A stretch of 36,831 nucleotides of DNA from Dokdonia sp. (GCA_020628615.1 JAHDEV010000011.1:1-36831), one strand, 5' to 3'. Shown: positions 17,165 to 27,969, numbered from the stretch's first letter. The notes: a model not told the origin generated them from the letters alone. Made by a program: numbers and translations.

Positions 17165-19543
17165 CTAAAATTTAAAATTATAGGTAACTGCAGGAATGAT
17201 TCCAAAAATGGCCGTTCTTACTGCCTCGTTATTACCAGTGTCTGCGTTTTGTCTAAAATTTATAGAGGCCGCATTACGGCGGTTATAGGCATTATAAATA
17301 CTAAAAACCCATTCTGATTGCCACGATCTGTTCTTATTCTTTTCTGGTGTAAGAGTAGCGCTTAAGTCTAGCCTATGGTAACTAGGTAATCGTTGTTCAT
17401 TACGAGGTCCATATGTGGGAATGGTAATGCCTTGAAACTCAAATTGACCCACTGGGAAGTTAGTAGGTTGTCCTGTTTGAAATAAGAAATTACTACCAAA
17501 TTTCCATTTATCACTAAGCTCATAATTAAGATTCATAGAGATATCGTGTGTTTTATCATAAGGTGTGTTATACCACTGCCCGCGATTAATACCTAGCTCA
17601 TTTGCTGTGCGGCCAGGGGTGCGCTGCTCAGACTTAGATAGGGTGTATGCTAGAAAGCCTTTAAATTTTCCTTCATTTTTACGCAATAAAAATTCAAGAC
17701 CATAAGCCCTAGCCTCGCCTTGTAAGATAACTTGCTCTATAGCTTCATTTGCAATGAGTTGAGCGCCGTCTATATAGTCTATGCGACCATCAATATCTTT
17801 ATAAAAAGCCTCGGTCTCTAAGGTATACTCACTATCTCCAATCTCAAGATTTTTAAAATAACCTATAGCATATTGATCCAGTTGTTGTGGTGCAGTAAAC
17901 TCACCACTAGGCGTCCAGATATCAAGCGGAGTAGGGGAGCTTGTGTTAGACAATAAATGTAAGTATTGTACTAGTCTAGTATAACTTGCCTTGATAGATG
18001 TATCGTCATTAAAAGCATAAGAAGCCGCTATGCGTGGCTCCAGTGCATTAAATGTTGCTAGCTTATCTCCTCTAGAAAAAGAGGTGTCTACACCTATAGG
18101 GTCTTCACTTTGATAAATAAGTAAGAAAGGATCAAAAGATACTGGCTGGTCATCTCTGTAAATGTTAACCTCGTCTTGTCCTAATCTTGTAAAATTGCTG
18201 TAACGCAAACCATACTCAACTGTAAGGTTTTGCGATAATTTATGCTCTACGTCTACATATGCAGCAAACTCATTTGCATATTTTTTTACAAGCTGTTCTT
18301 CTACAATACCAGAGTCTGGACCATTAGGTTGAATTTTACCAGGATTAAAAGTATAGTATAAGTTATTAATACCTGAGTAGATCTTCATCTTGTCGTTAAG
18401 ATAGTGGGTAAGATCATATTTGATATTTATATTACTAATACCCGAGTTCCACTCAAAGCCTACAAAGTCTAGATCGAGCCCGTAGTAGTAATCGCTATAA
18501 ATAAGAGAGGCGTTTGAAAACAGCTTGTCGCTAAAAATATGGTTCCATCTTAAATTACCTACCGCATTACCATATACATTTTTAAAACTATCGCTTACGC
18601 TAAAAAGGTCTCGACCAAAATAACCAGATAGATACAAGCTATTGTTATCATTAATTTTGTAATTAATCTTAGTATTAAGATCATAGAAATAGGCTTTATT
18701 GTCTATATCAAATAGCGGTAAAAATAAGTGTGCATAAGATGCTCTACCGCCAAAAAGGAAAGCTGCTTTATCCTCTACAATAGGTCCTTCTACCAGCAGT
18801 CTACTTGCCACAGCGCCTATACCTCCTGTAACTTTTGTTTTCTTGCTATTTCCTTCTTTCTGATAAATATCTAAAACTGATGAAACTCGCCCACCATATC
18901 TAGCTGGTATTCCTCCTTTATATAGTTTCAAATCCTTAATAGCATCTGGGTTAAACACCGAGAAGAAACCAAAGAGGTGTGAGGAGTTAAAAATAGTAGC
19001 CTCGTCTAGAAGAATTAAGTTTTGATCTGCAGCGCCACCTCTTACGTTAAAACCTGAGGCACCTTCACCTGCGCTTGTTACACCCGGTAACAAGAGTATA
19101 GCTTTTATTACATCTGCCTCACCCAGAACGACCGGTATACTTTTTATAGTTTCTGAGGTGAGTGCATTTACACTCATTTGTGGTTTGCGTATTCTCACAC
19201 GTTCTACCTTCTCTTCTATGACAATCTCATCTAGTTGTTCTAGTGATGTAGAGAGGGCTATATTGTTACGTATATCTTTATTGAGCTCTATAGTTTCTAT
19301 CACATCTTTATAGCCTAAGTAGCTTACCTGTACCTTATAAATGCCTTCGGGTAGGGTGATAGAGTAAAAGCCATATGAGTTTGTCACAACACCATCGTTA
19401 AGCTCAGGAAACAAGATGCTTACTCCTATCAAGGTTTCATTACTTGATACATCTGTAATGGTACCGCTCAATGTGTATTTTTCTTGGGAGAGTAGCGGGT
19501 GTAACGACCCTAAAAATATCAGTACGTATAAAATATTCTTCAT
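17165..19543 (-). CDS. TonB-dependent receptor paired with DUF4249
   Basis: This encodes 792 aa from ATG 19541-19543, with signal peptide MKNILYVLIFLGSLHPLLSQ. An upstream in-frame ATG at 19612 would add 23 residues and place the start inside the icd terminator, so it is rejected. The domains are CarboxypepD_reg-like (about 24-105, GVVTNSYGFYSITLPEG), plug (about 125-235: AILLLPGVTSAGEGASGF, NVRGGAADQNLILLDEA) and a barrel ending TYNFKF with terminal Phe. It transports an unknown ligand across the outer membrane with energy from TonB-ExbBD. The DUF4249 gene starts 6 bp downstream; together they form a two-gene uptake or surface module. Confidence 0.9.
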   Translation of the reverse strand: MKNILYVLIFLGSLHPLLSQEKYTLSGTITDVSSNETLIGVSILFPELNDGVVTNSYGFYSITLPEGIYKVQVSYLGYKDVIETIELNKDIRNNIALSTSLEQLDEIVIEEKVERVRIRKPQMSVNALTSETIKSIPVVLGEADVIKAILLLPGVTSAGEGASGFNVRGGAADQNLILLDEATIFNSSHLFGFFSVFNPDAIKDLKLYKGGIPARYGGRVSSVLDIYQKEGNSKKTKVTGGIGAVASRLLVEGPIVEDKAAFLFGGRASYAHLFLPLFDIDNKAYFYDLNTKINYKINDNNSLYLSGYFGRDLFSVSDSFKNVYGNAVGNLRWNHIFSDKLFSNASLIYSDYYYGLDLDFVGFEWNSGISNINIKYDLTHYLNDKMKIYSGINNLYYTFNPGKIQPNGPDSGIVEEQLVKKYANEFAAYVDVEHKLSQNLTVEYGLRYSNFTRLGQDEVNIYRDDQPVSFDPFLLIYQSEDPIGVDTSFSRGDKLATFNALEPRIAASYAFNDDTSIKASYTRLVQYLHLLSNTSSPTPLDIWTPSGEFTAPQQLDQYAIGYFKNLEIGDSEYTLETEAFYKDIDGRIDYIDGAQLIANEAIEQVILQGEARAYGLEFLLRKNEGKFKGFLAYTLSKSEQRTPGRTANELGINRGQWYNTPYDKTHDISMNLNYELSDKWKFGSNFLFQTGQPTNFPVGQFEFQGITIPTYGPRNEQRLPSYHRLDLSATLTPEKNKNRSWQSEWVFSIYNAYNRRNAASINFRQNADTGNNEAVRTAIFGIIPAVTYNFKF

Positions 19544-19598
19544 TGTAAAGATTTGAAGTAAAGCTAGTGACAAAATACCGATTAACTTGTTAAAAATA

Positions 19599-19628
19599 AA
19601 AAGCCTCTTCAAAAATGAAGAGGCTTTT
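19599..19628 (-). terminator. Terminator of icd
   Basis: A 13-bp stem (19599-19611 with 19616-19628, core AGCCTCTTCA/TGAAGAGGCT) with a 4-base loop is followed on the minus strand by a T-rich tail. It separates icd from the TonB receptor gene. A dispersed palindrome lies between it and the icd stop. Confidence 0.88.
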
Positions 19629-19642
19629 GTGGGTGATGATTA

Positions 19643-19658
19643 CGCTTTCGCGAAAGCG
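19643..19658. repeat. Dispersed palindrome, copy 5 (exact)
   Basis: A perfect core with the full TTA...TAA extension, making a 22-bp perfect palindrome. It lies between the icd stop (8 bases from the core) and the icd terminator, so it is inside the icd transcript's 3' end. Confidence 0.97.
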
Positions 19659-19666
19659 TAAAAACT

Positions 19667-21889
<2,223 letters not shown>

Positions 21890-21945
21890 TCAGGAGTTTT
21901 TTTATTTAATAAATCAGTTGAAATTTACTTGCTGAGCAAGCCTAG

Positions 21946-21977
21946 CAAATATAGCCAATAGCTTAGGATACTTGCAA
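21946..21977 (-). promoter_or_regulatory. Promoter of icd
   Basis: On the minus strand TTG (21975-21977), a 21-base spacer and TATATTTG (21946-21953) match both flavobacterial elements with normal spacing. The start codon is about 57 bases downstream of the -7 element. A small hairpin (CTTGC-TGA-GCAAG, 21928-21940) lies near the expected transcript start. Confidence 0.65.
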
Positions 21978-22033
21978 TGCTAAGATGGTAGAAAACTCCT
22001 ATAATTGTGAAGAAATAAACATTTTTTTAAGAC

Positions 22034-22074
22034 AAAAGCCATATCCCTGTACAAAGTACGTTGATATGGCTTTT
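22034..22074. terminator. Strong hairpin, possible terminator of an unidentified transcript
   Basis: A 12-bp perfect stem (AAAAGCCATATC / GATATGGCTTTT) has a 17-base loop that itself contains GTAC-AAA-GTAC. T-runs follow on the plus strand and, more weakly, on the minus strand. No gene ends here, so it may end a non-coding RNA. Confidence 0.5.
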
Positions 22075-22147
22075 TAGAAATTGCTTTACCGGTAAACCCT
22101 TGAAGTTTTATTACAGTATTTTAATGACTGTAACCGTTCAATTTCTG

Positions 22148-22189
22148 CTGAAATAGTGTTGTTTGTCAATATAAAACAAACTATTTCAG
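22148..22189. repeat. Long imperfect inverted repeat in the icd-rplS gap
   Basis: CTGAAATAGT pairs with ACTATTTCAG, then after a one-base bulge TTGTTT pairs with AAACAA, leaving a 9-base loop. There is no U-run. It could be an RNA stem or an operator-like site. Confidence 0.55.
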
Positions 22190-22446
22190 GTGTGTCGTGT
22201 TACTTAAGATTATTTAATAAGTAGATGATTTACACTATCTACTCATCTAGCTTGTGCAGCGGGTCTTATTAGTAACCACAACTTAACTAAAATAATATAG
22301 TCATACTATTGTAGTTTTCTGGATGGTTAAAATCGTCTAGTGGATTAGAACTATATAAATGTAGTAATAGTTTTGATTAGTTAGTTTAAAATGTAATTAT
22401 TTAATTTTCAACCTGTTATTAACTTGAGTTCTTAACTTTTGTTCAT

Positions 22447-22480
22447 AAAAAAAAGCTTCACTATAAAAGTGAAGCTTTTT
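22447..22480 (-). terminator. Terminator of rplS
   Basis: A 13-bp stem (22450-22462 with 22468-22480, core AGCTTCACT/AGTGAAGCT) has a 5-base loop; on the minus strand it is followed by a run of T. It lies about 20 bases beyond the rplS stop. Confidence 0.88.
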
Positions 22481-22501
22481 GAATAAAATTGTCCAGTATG
22501 A

Positions 22502-22852
22502 CTATCCGCGTCTTTCTTTGATACGAGCTTTCTTACCTGTAAGACCTCTAAAGTAGAAGATACGCGCACGACGTACAATACCTCTTTTGTTTACTTCAAT
22601 CTTTTGGATAGCTGGAAGGTTAAGCGGGAATACACGCTCTACACCTACAGTACCAGACATCTTACGAATTGTAAAAGTCTGAGTTCTACCAGTACCTCTT
22701 AATTGTAATACAACTCCTCTAAAGAACTGTGTTCTACTTTTTTCACCTTCCTTAATTTCATAGTACACAGTGATAGTATCACCTGCTGCAAAGGTTGGGA
22801 AATCATTTTTTGGGATGAATTCGTCTTGTACGAATTTTACTAAATCTTCCAT
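22502..22852 (-). CDS. rplS: 50S ribosomal protein L19
   Basis: This 116-aa protein, of normal length for L19, sits at the 30S-50S interface. Diagnostic segments are FAAGDTITVYYEIKEG, RTQFFRGVVLQLRGTG, TFTIRKMSGTVGVERVFPL and the C-terminal RRARIFYFRGLTGKKARIKE. The usual trmD neighbour is absent; the gene stands alone between a terminator and the rpsT transcript. No clear promoter was found in the 220 bases upstream, although that stretch contains one imperfect dispersed palindrome. Confidence 0.97.
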   Translation of the reverse strand: MEDLVKFVQDEFIPKNDFPTFAAGDTITVYYEIKEGEKSRTQFFRGVVLQLRGTGRTQTFTIRKMSGTVGVERVFPLNLPAIQKIEVNKRGIVRRARIFYFRGLTGKKARIKERRG

Positions 22853-22980
22853 TTTTATGGATTTTAAAGTGGTTTTACGTTAGGGCAACATTCACGAATA
22901 TCGTCAGAGGTTAGCCTAAGCGGGTGCAATTTTACTTGCGGTTTTAAATTGTTCAAAGTGCGTCTTAATTTTATTTTTTA

Positions 22981-22996
22981 CGCTTTCGCGAAAGCA
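22981..22996. repeat. Dispersed palindrome, near-perfect copy
   Basis: It matches 15 of 16 core bases; the last G is A. It is preceded by TTA. It lies between the rpsT terminator and the rplS start. Confidence 0.85.
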
Positions 22997-23020
22997 ATAT
23001 TAAGCAACATTTTAAATAAC

Positions 23021-23053
23021 AAAAAGAACTTCCATAGTCCTATAGAAGTTCTT
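23021..23053 (-). terminator. Terminator of rpsT
   Basis: An inverted repeat of about 13 bp (AAGAACTTC... / ...GAAGTTCTT, with one mismatch near the loop) is followed on the minus strand by five T. It lies 24 bases past the rpsT stop. Confidence 0.8.
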
Positions 23054-23076
23054 AGTATGTCTAAAGCGTAGATCTC

Positions 23077-23328
23077 TTAAAGAGCTGCTACGTGTTTTGC
23101 AAGCTTAGATTTTAGGTTAGCAGCTTTATTATTGTGTATAATATTGCGCTTAGCTAACTTGTCAATCATAGAAGCTACAGCAGGATATAAAGCCTGAGCA
23201 TCTTTTTGCTCAGTCATATCGCGTAATCTTTTGATCGCGTTACGAGTCGTTCTGTGCTGGTAACGATTTCTAAGACGCTTTGCTTCGTTGCTTCTAATTC
23301 TCTTTAAAGCTGACTTGTGATTTGCCAT
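23077..23328 (-). CDS. rpsT: 30S ribosomal protein S20
   Basis: This 83-aa, strongly basic helical protein starts MANHKSALKRIRSNEAKRLRN and has the family's IDKLAKRNIIHNNKAANLKSKL segment near the end. S20 is a primary 16S rRNA-binding protein. It is the last gene of what looks like a tRNA-Glu/tRNA-Glu/rpsT transcript: only 30 bases separate it from the nearer tRNA, with no terminator or new promoter between. Confidence 0.97.
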   Translation of the reverse strand: MANHKSALKRIRSNEAKRLRNRYQHRTTRNAIKRLRDMTEQKDAQALYPAVASMIDKLAKRNIIHNNKAANLKSKLAKHVAAL

Positions 23329-23358
23329 TATTGTTTTTTCTAGTAATTATAAAAATTG

Positions 23359-23430
23359 TAGCCCGTAGGGGAATCGAACCCCTCTTACATGGATGAAAAC
23401 CATGCGTCCTAGCCGATAGACGAACGGGCC
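23359..23430 (-). tRNA. tRNA-Glu (TTC), copy B
   Basis: 72 nt. On the minus strand it begins GGCCCGTTCGTC and has the D-loop segment CTATCGGCTAGGA, the anticodon arm CATGG-TTTTCAT-CCATG (anticodon TTC) and the T-arm GGGG-TTCGATT-CCCC. The acceptor stem pairs GGCCCGT with ACGGGCT (G1-U72 wobble), and the discriminator is A. CCA is not encoded. It is identical to copy A, 57 bases away. Confidence 0.97.
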
Positions 23431-23487
23431 AGAAATTCTAGTTTTATATTTGTCAATATAACCTCTAGAATTGTAAATCAAAAATTG

Positions 23488-23559
23488 TAGCCCGTAGGGG
23501 AATCGAACCCCTCTTACATGGATGAAAACCATGCGTCCTAGCCGATAGACGAACGGGCC
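23488..23559 (-). tRNA. tRNA-Glu (TTC), copy A
   Basis: 72 nt, identical in sequence to copy B; the identity extends 8 bases into the 3' flank, giving two 80-bp repeats (23351-23430 and 23480-23559). It is the first gene after the promoter at 23586-23615. Confidence 0.97.
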
Positions 23560-23585
23560 TAGAACAATCGCTTAAATTGCGGATG

Positions 23586-23615
23586 CAAAAATAAACATAT
23601 TTCTAGATGATGCAA
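23586..23615 (-). promoter_or_regulatory. Promoter of the tRNA-Glu/rpsT transcript
   Basis: On the minus strand TTG (23613-23615), a 19-base spacer and TATTTTTG (23586-23593) match both elements of the flavobacterial consensus. The first tRNA begins 27 bases downstream. Confidence 0.65.
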
Positions 23616-23643
23616 ACCATTTTTAAACTTTTTTTAAACTTTT

Positions 23644-25122
23644 TTAGTAAGCCTTGGCAAACAGCACTCTACGAGACGAACTTTTTCCAGAAAATACGCA
23701 AGTTCCTTCTTCCATAATTGCATCCATAGGAATACATCTGATAGTTGCTTTAGTAATTTCTTTGATTTTGTCTTCAGTTTCTGTGGTGCCATCCCAGTGT
23801 GCGCTTATAAATCCACCTTTAGTATTTAAGACATCCTTGAATTCTTCAAAGGTGTCTACAAGTGTTATATGGTCGTTTCTGTAATTCTTAGCCTTAGTGT
23901 ATAGATTTTCTTGAATCTCTTTTAAAAGTGTTATTACAGTATCGACAACAGTTTCTTTTGCAATAAATTCCTTTGTTAATGTATCTCTTCTAGCTAATTC
24001 TACTGTGCGCTTCTCAAGATCTTTTGGTCCTATGCCTATTCTTAAGGGTACTCCTTTTAGTTCATATTCATTGAACTTCCACCCTGGTTTGTGAGTATCT
24101 CTATTGTCAAATTTTACTGAAACACCGTGCAGTTTTAAATCTTGTACAAGTTCATTTGCAACTTGAGATATAGCATCGAGCTGCTCTTGATTTTTATAAA
24201 TAGGAACAATTACAACTTGGAAAGGTGCTAAGTTAGGAGGTAGTACTAAGCCTTGATCATCACTATGTGTCATAATTAGTGCTCCCATAAGTCGTGTTGA
24301 TACCCCCCAAGAGGTTGCCCAAACGTGCTCTTGTTTTCCTTGGTTTGAAGTAAATTTTACATCAAATGCTTTTGCAAAATTCTGACCTAAGAAGTGAGAG
24401 GTTCCTGCTTGTAGTGCTTTACCGTCTTGCATAAGCGCCTCTATACAATAAGTCTCATCTGCACCAGCAAAACGTTCACTTTCTGTTTTAACTCCTTTTA
24501 TAACGGGTACTGCGAGGAAATTTTCTGCAAACTCTGCATACACATTATTCATAAGCTCAGCTTCTTGTAGTGCTTCTTCTTTTGTTGCGTGTGCCGTATG
24601 TCCCTCTTGCCATAAAAATTCTGCCGTTCTTAAGAAAAGGCGTGTGCGCATTTCCCATCGTACAACATTTGCCCATTGATTAATAAGTAATGGTAAATCT
24701 CTATAAGATTGTATCCAGCCTTTATATGTGTTCCATATAATGGCTTCACTAGTAGGTCTTACTATAAGTTCTTCTTCTAGCTTTGCGTTTGGATCTACAA
24801 TAAGTTTAGAAGAGTCCTCAGGGTCTGTCTTTAGTCTGTAGTGTGTTACTACAGCACATTCTTTTGCAAAACCTTCTGCATTTTTCTCTTCTGCCTCAAA
24901 TAAACTTTTTGGCACAAATAATGGGAAATATGCATTCTCGTGTCCTGTCTCCTTAAACATACGGTCGAGCTCTGCTTGCATTTTTTCCCAGATTGCATAT
25001 CCGTAGGGTTTAATTACCATACAACCGCGTACTGCAGAATTTTCTGCAAGATCTGCTTGAACTACTAGCTCGTTATACCATTTTGAATAATCTTCACTCC
25101 TTTTTGTGAGTTTCTTGCCCAT
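23644..25122 (-). CDS. proS: Prolyl-tRNA synthetase, archaeal/eukaryotic-like (ProS type 3)
   Basis: This 492-aa class II aminoacyl-tRNA synthetase attaches proline to tRNA-Pro. Motif 2 is visible in [29 protein letters not shown], and motif 3 in [24 protein letters not shown]. An anticodon-binding domain follows (about 290-400), then a C-terminal zinc-type domain ending in the characteristic terminal Tyr (RRVLFAKAY). The bacterial-type INS editing domain is absent, so this is the short archaeal/eukaryotic-like form, usual in Bacteroidota. The promoter is unclear: TAnnTTT-like bases lie at 25140-25147 with one mismatch. No terminator hairpin separates it from the tRNA promoter. Confidence 0.95.
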   Translation of the reverse strand: MGKKLTKRSEDYSKWYNELVVQADLAENSAVRGCMVIKPYGYAIWEKMQAELDRMFKETGHENAYFPLFVPKSLFEAEEKNAEGFAKECAVVTHYRLKTDPEDSSKLIVDPNAKLEEELIVRPTSEAIIWNTYKGWIQSYRDLPLLINQWANVVRWEMRTRLFLRTAEFLWQEGHTAHATKEEALQEAELMNNVYAEFAENFLAVPVIKGVKTESERFAGADETYCIEALMQDGKALQAGTSHFLGQNFAKAFDVKFTSNQGKQEHVWATSWGVSTRLMGALIMTHSDDQGLVLPPNLAPFQVVIVPIYKNQEQLDAISQVANELVQDLKLHGVSVKFDNRDTHKPGWKFNEYELKGVPLRIGIGPKDLEKRTVELARRDTLTKEFIAKETVVDTVITLLKEIQENLYTKAKNYRNDHITLVDTFEEFKDVLNTKGGFISAHWDGTTETEDKIKEITKATIRCIPMDAIMEEGTCVFSGKSSSRRVLFAKAY

Positions 25123-25223
25123 AAAAACCTATTTTGGCACAAATATTGTGACTTTGCTTATCGTAAAATTACCAAGCGAAATTAGGTATTTTTACACCAA
25201 GCAACAATTAAAACAGCACCGAT

Positions 25224-26351
25224 ATGAATTTTTCTACATCACTCAGAACCTCAATTAAGAGTTTATCATTATCTGCACTGGCAGCTACATTACTAGTTGC
25301 TTGTAGTGCATCACAAACAGTTTATGACGATGATGGTATTTATAGTAGTAATGAAAGTGCTAATTCAACTACCCAAGAGGCTACTACTTCAAATGGGTCT
25401 AACACACAAGTCTATAAGAACTATTTTGAAAAGGGTGCCCAAGAACTGGGCGAGATTCAAGAAGAAGGAGCCATATTTACAGATATAGAAGAATATTCAT
25501 CTGAAGATAGTAATGCTATCTATGTTGACGGAACAGATTTTGAATCTGTTACCGGTTATGGTGCTTGGGGTGATGAAGTGCAGGATGTACAAGTAACGAT
25601 ATATAATAATAGTCCTTTATGGGGATGGAATCGCTGGGGCGGTTTAGGATGGAACGGTGGATTTGGCTGGGGCAGAGGCTTTGGCTGGGGAGGAAATTTC
25701 TGGTCGCCTTGGTATGGTGGTGCTTATTATAACCCTTTCTGGGGTGGAGGATTTGCTTACTATAGTCCATTCTATTACTATGGTAACTTTAATCGCTTTA
25801 ATAATTTTAACTACGGGTATGCAAATCATAGGTATAATGGTAATCGAGTAGCTTACAATGCAGGTAGAAGATCAATAAATGGTTCTGGAAGAAGAATGGG
25901 AGCAACAGATGCTATTGCTGCATCAAGGTCAAGATTAAGAACATCATCTAGAAGTAGAGCAACTTATAGTCGTAACAAAGGTACTGCAAGACCTGTATCT
26001 AACCGTAATGGTACTTATAGAAATGGAGTGTCTAGAGGAACCCCAAATTCAGCTCAAAGACCATCTACGGGTTCTAGGCCTAATACGTACTCAAGACCTT
26101 CTTCAAGAACAAGACCTACAACAAGACCTAGCAGTCGTCCTACTCGACCAAGCGGAACTCAGTCAAGACCTTCTTCAAGACCTAGCGGAAGTAAAGCAAG
26201 ACCTTCTTCAAGACCTTCTTCGAGACCCACGTCTAGACCTAGCTCTTCATCTAGAAGAAGTTCTTATAGTAGACCATCTTCTTCTTCATCTAGAAGTAGC
26301 GGATCAAGATCTAGCTCAAGTTCAAGCAGAAGCGGTGGACGCAGAGGATAA
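25224..26351 (+). CDS. Lipoprotein with Gly/Trp/Tyr-rich centre and Arg/Ser/Pro-rich tail
   Basis: This encodes 375 aa. A lipoprotein signal occupies the start (lipobox LLVACS, Cys27). Residues 28-130 are acidic and ordinary. Residues about 131-200 are extremely rich in Gly, Trp, Tyr, Phe and Asn (repeats of the GWG, GFGWG and YYNPFWGGG types). From about 215 to the end the chain is low-complexity and strongly basic, built of RPSS/SRPS repeats ending in SSSSRSGGRRG. I do not know a function. Similar proteins in flavobacteria carry unhelpful names such as 'vitellogenin II precursor'. The +3 charge clusters suggest binding of DNA, polysaccharide or LPS at the cell surface, which is inference. 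The OmpP1/FadL gene follows after 34 bases, probably in the same transcript. Confidence 0.8.
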   Translation: MNFSTSLRTSIKSLSLSALAATLLVACSASQTVYDDDGIYSSNESANSTTQEATTSNGSNTQVYKNYFEKGAQELGEIQEEGAIFTDIEEYSSEDSNAIYVDGTDFESVTGYGAWGDEVQDVQVTIYNNSPLWGWNRWGGLGWNGGFGWGRGFGWGGNFWSPWYGGAYYNPFWGGGFAYYSPFYYYGNFNRFNNFNYGYANHRYNGNRVAYNAGRRSINGSGRRMGATDAIAASRSRLRTSSRSRATYSRNKGTARPVSNRNGTYRNGVSRGTPNSAQRPSTGSRPNTYSRPSSRTRPTTRPSSRPTRPSGTQSRPSSRPSGSKARPSSRPSSRPTSRPSSSSRRSSYSRPSSSSSRSSGSRSSSSSSRSGGRRG

Positions 26352-26385
26352 TAGCTGCTAACTACATTTTAAAAAAAGACTACAT

Positions 26386-27909
26386 ATGAAAAAGTTATTA
26401 TTAATGGTGGCCATTGCGGCCTCTGGAACAACTTTTGCCCAAAGTATAACAGAGGCACTTAATTATAGTACATCAAATACTACTGGTACGGCAAGGTATA
26501 GAGCAATGGGAGGAGCCTTTGGAGCATTAGGAGGTGATCTAAGTGCTATAGGTGATAACCCAGCCTCGAGCGCGGTTTTTACTAAAGGAACTGTAGCATT
26601 TTCGCTATCAAGCGATAATATAGATAATAGCACTACGTTTTTGGGAAATGGAACTACATCGTCAGATTCTGATGTTGCAGTTAATCAAGCAGGTGGAGTT
26701 TTTGTCTTAGGAGGTACTGGAAACTCAAAATGGAATAAATTCACACTTGGATTTAATTACGATCGTGTAGGTAACTTAGATAATCAATACAGAGCCATTG
26801 GTACAAACACAAACTCAATCTCTTCATATTTCTCAGATTTTGCACAAGGAGTACCGCTTGATTTACTGGAGACACTAGATGGTGAGTCTGTAACAGATTT
26901 ATATCAATTTCTCGGAGAGACTGAAGGTTTTGGAGCGCAACAGGCTTTATTAGGATTTCAATCATTTATTCTTGACCCTGTTACAAATGATGCAGGTAAT
27001 ACGGAGTACTTTGTAAATACAGTAGGAGAGTCTTATGAGCAAGAATATTTATTTGCTTCAGAGGGTTATAGTGGTAAAGCTTCTTTTAATCTAGGAGCCC
27101 AGTATAATGATAAATTATACTTAGGTCTTAATTTAAATTCTCACTTTTTAGATTATAATCAATCTACGGTGCTTTTTGAGTCTAATGACGCTGGGCCAGA
27201 TGAAGGTTTTACAAATGTGACAGATGTACGTTTTGAAAACAATTTACGTACAATAGGTAGCGGGTTTTCTTTCCAACTAGGAGCGATTTCTAAAGTTACA
27301 GATAATCTTCGCTTAGGTTTTACCTATGATTCACCTACCTGGACTACCATAGATGAAGAAACTACACAGCGCATTACAACTACCGCTGTAGATGATGCAG
27401 GTGTGTTTACCACAGTTGTAAATCCTAGGGTTACTAATATATACGAGAGTTATGAGATCAAGTCTCCCGGTAAATATACGGGTAGTGCTGCTTACCTTTT
27501 TGGTAAGAAGGGCCTTATAAGCTTTGATTACTCATACAAGGATTATACAAATCTAAGTTTTAGACCAGATAATGATGTATTTTTTAATGCTCAAAATGCA
27601 GCGATAGATAATTTACTTCAACCTGTAAACTCTTATAAGTTAGGTGGAGAAATACGTGCCCAAGAGTGGAGTTTTAGAGGAGGTTATAGATATGAAGACA
27701 GCCCTTTTAAAGATGAAACAACTGTAAGTGAGTTAACAGGATACTCAGCAGGTATAGGTTATAATTTTGGAAATATTAAAGTAGATGTTGCATATGATAA
27801 CTTTACTCAAGACCGCACAAATGCATTATACTCAACAGGACTTACAAATAATGTAACTGTAGAGCGTGATAATACGTCTATTATAGCAACGCTTACGCTA
27901 AGCTTATAA
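26386..27909 (+). CDS. OmpP1/FadL/TodX-type outer-membrane transport protein
   Basis: This encodes 507 aa with signal peptide MKKLLLMVAIAASGTTFAQ. The mature N terminus (SITEALNYS... TARYRAMGGAFGALGGDLSAIGDNPAS) carries the NPA(G/S) motif typical of the FadL/OmpP1 hydrophobic-compound channels of Bacteroidota, which are often misnamed hemin receptors. Aromatic-rich beta strands follow throughout, with a C-terminal strand ending TLTLSL. It is expected to be a 14-stranded barrel for hydrophobic substrates; the actual ligand is unknown. It lies downstream of the Arg/Ser-rich lipoprotein gene and is closed by a UUCG-loop terminator. Confidence 0.87.
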   Translation: MKKLLLMVAIAASGTTFAQSITEALNYSTSNTTGTARYRAMGGAFGALGGDLSAIGDNPASSAVFTKGTVAFSLSSDNIDNSTTFLGNGTTSSDSDVAVNQAGGVFVLGGTGNSKWNKFTLGFNYDRVGNLDNQYRAIGTNTNSISSYFSDFAQGVPLDLLETLDGESVTDLYQFLGETEGFGAQQALLGFQSFILDPVTNDAGNTEYFVNTVGESYEQEYLFASEGYSGKASFNLGAQYNDKLYLGLNLNSHFLDYNQSTVLFESNDAGPDEGFTNVTDVRFENNLRTIGSGFSFQLGAISKVTDNLRLGFTYDSPTWTTIDEETTQRITTTAVDDAGVFTTVVNPRVTNIYESYEIKSPGKYTGSAAYLFGKKGLISFDYSYKDYTNLSFRPDNDVFFNAQNAAIDNLLQPVNSYKLGGEIRAQEWSFRGGYRYEDSPFKDETTVSELTGYSAGIGYNFGNIKVDVAYDNFTQDRTNALYSTGLTNNVTVERDNTSIIATLTLSL

Positions 27910-27933
27910 AATAATTTCATTCATCAATCAATT

Positions 27934-27963
27934 AAAAGACTATCTTCGGGTGGTCTTTTTTTA
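27934..27963 (+). terminator. UUCG-loop terminator of the OmpP1 gene
   Basis: An 11-pair stem (27934-27944 with 27949-27959, including G-T wobbles) closes a TTCG tetraloop and is followed by at least seven T. The next gene's ATG lies at 27970, only 7 bases past the T-run. Confidence 0.85.
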
Positions 27964-27969
27964 TTTAGT

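Larger units (their letters stand above)
21890..22501. other. 612-bp gap between icd and rplS with a run of inverted repeats
   Basis: No coding frame is convincing. It contains the icd promoter, then five inverted repeats in 210 bases: 22034-22074 (12-bp stem), 22085-22096 (perfect palindrome TTTACCGGTAAA), 22111-22133 (7-bp stem), 22148-22189 (10 + 6 bp stem with one bulge) and 22220-22243 (7-bp stem). The rplS terminator lies at 22447-22480. I could not match it to tmRNA, RNase P, SRP or 6S RNA by eye. Confidence 0.6.

Noticed and set aside
19643-19658. Palindrome as the ParB site parS
   Set aside because: The parS consensus has a central CACGTG within GTTTC...GAAAC; here the centre is TCGCGA, and copies are spread evenly instead of clustering.
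23347-23532. Open frame of 61 codons across the two tRNA-Glu genes
   Set aside because: It is simply the translation of the tRNA sequences; its repeated peptide comes from the tandem tRNA copies.
26080-26340. Repetitive DNA resembling a CRISPR or satellite array
   Set aside because: Units are short, irregular and in frame, encoding RPSS repeats; there are no spacers.
26008-26361. Overlapping 117-codon frame rich in Leu, Gln and Asp
   Set aside because: It is an alternate-frame reading of the Arg/Ser/Pro repeat region of the lipoprotein gene, with composition explained by that repetition.
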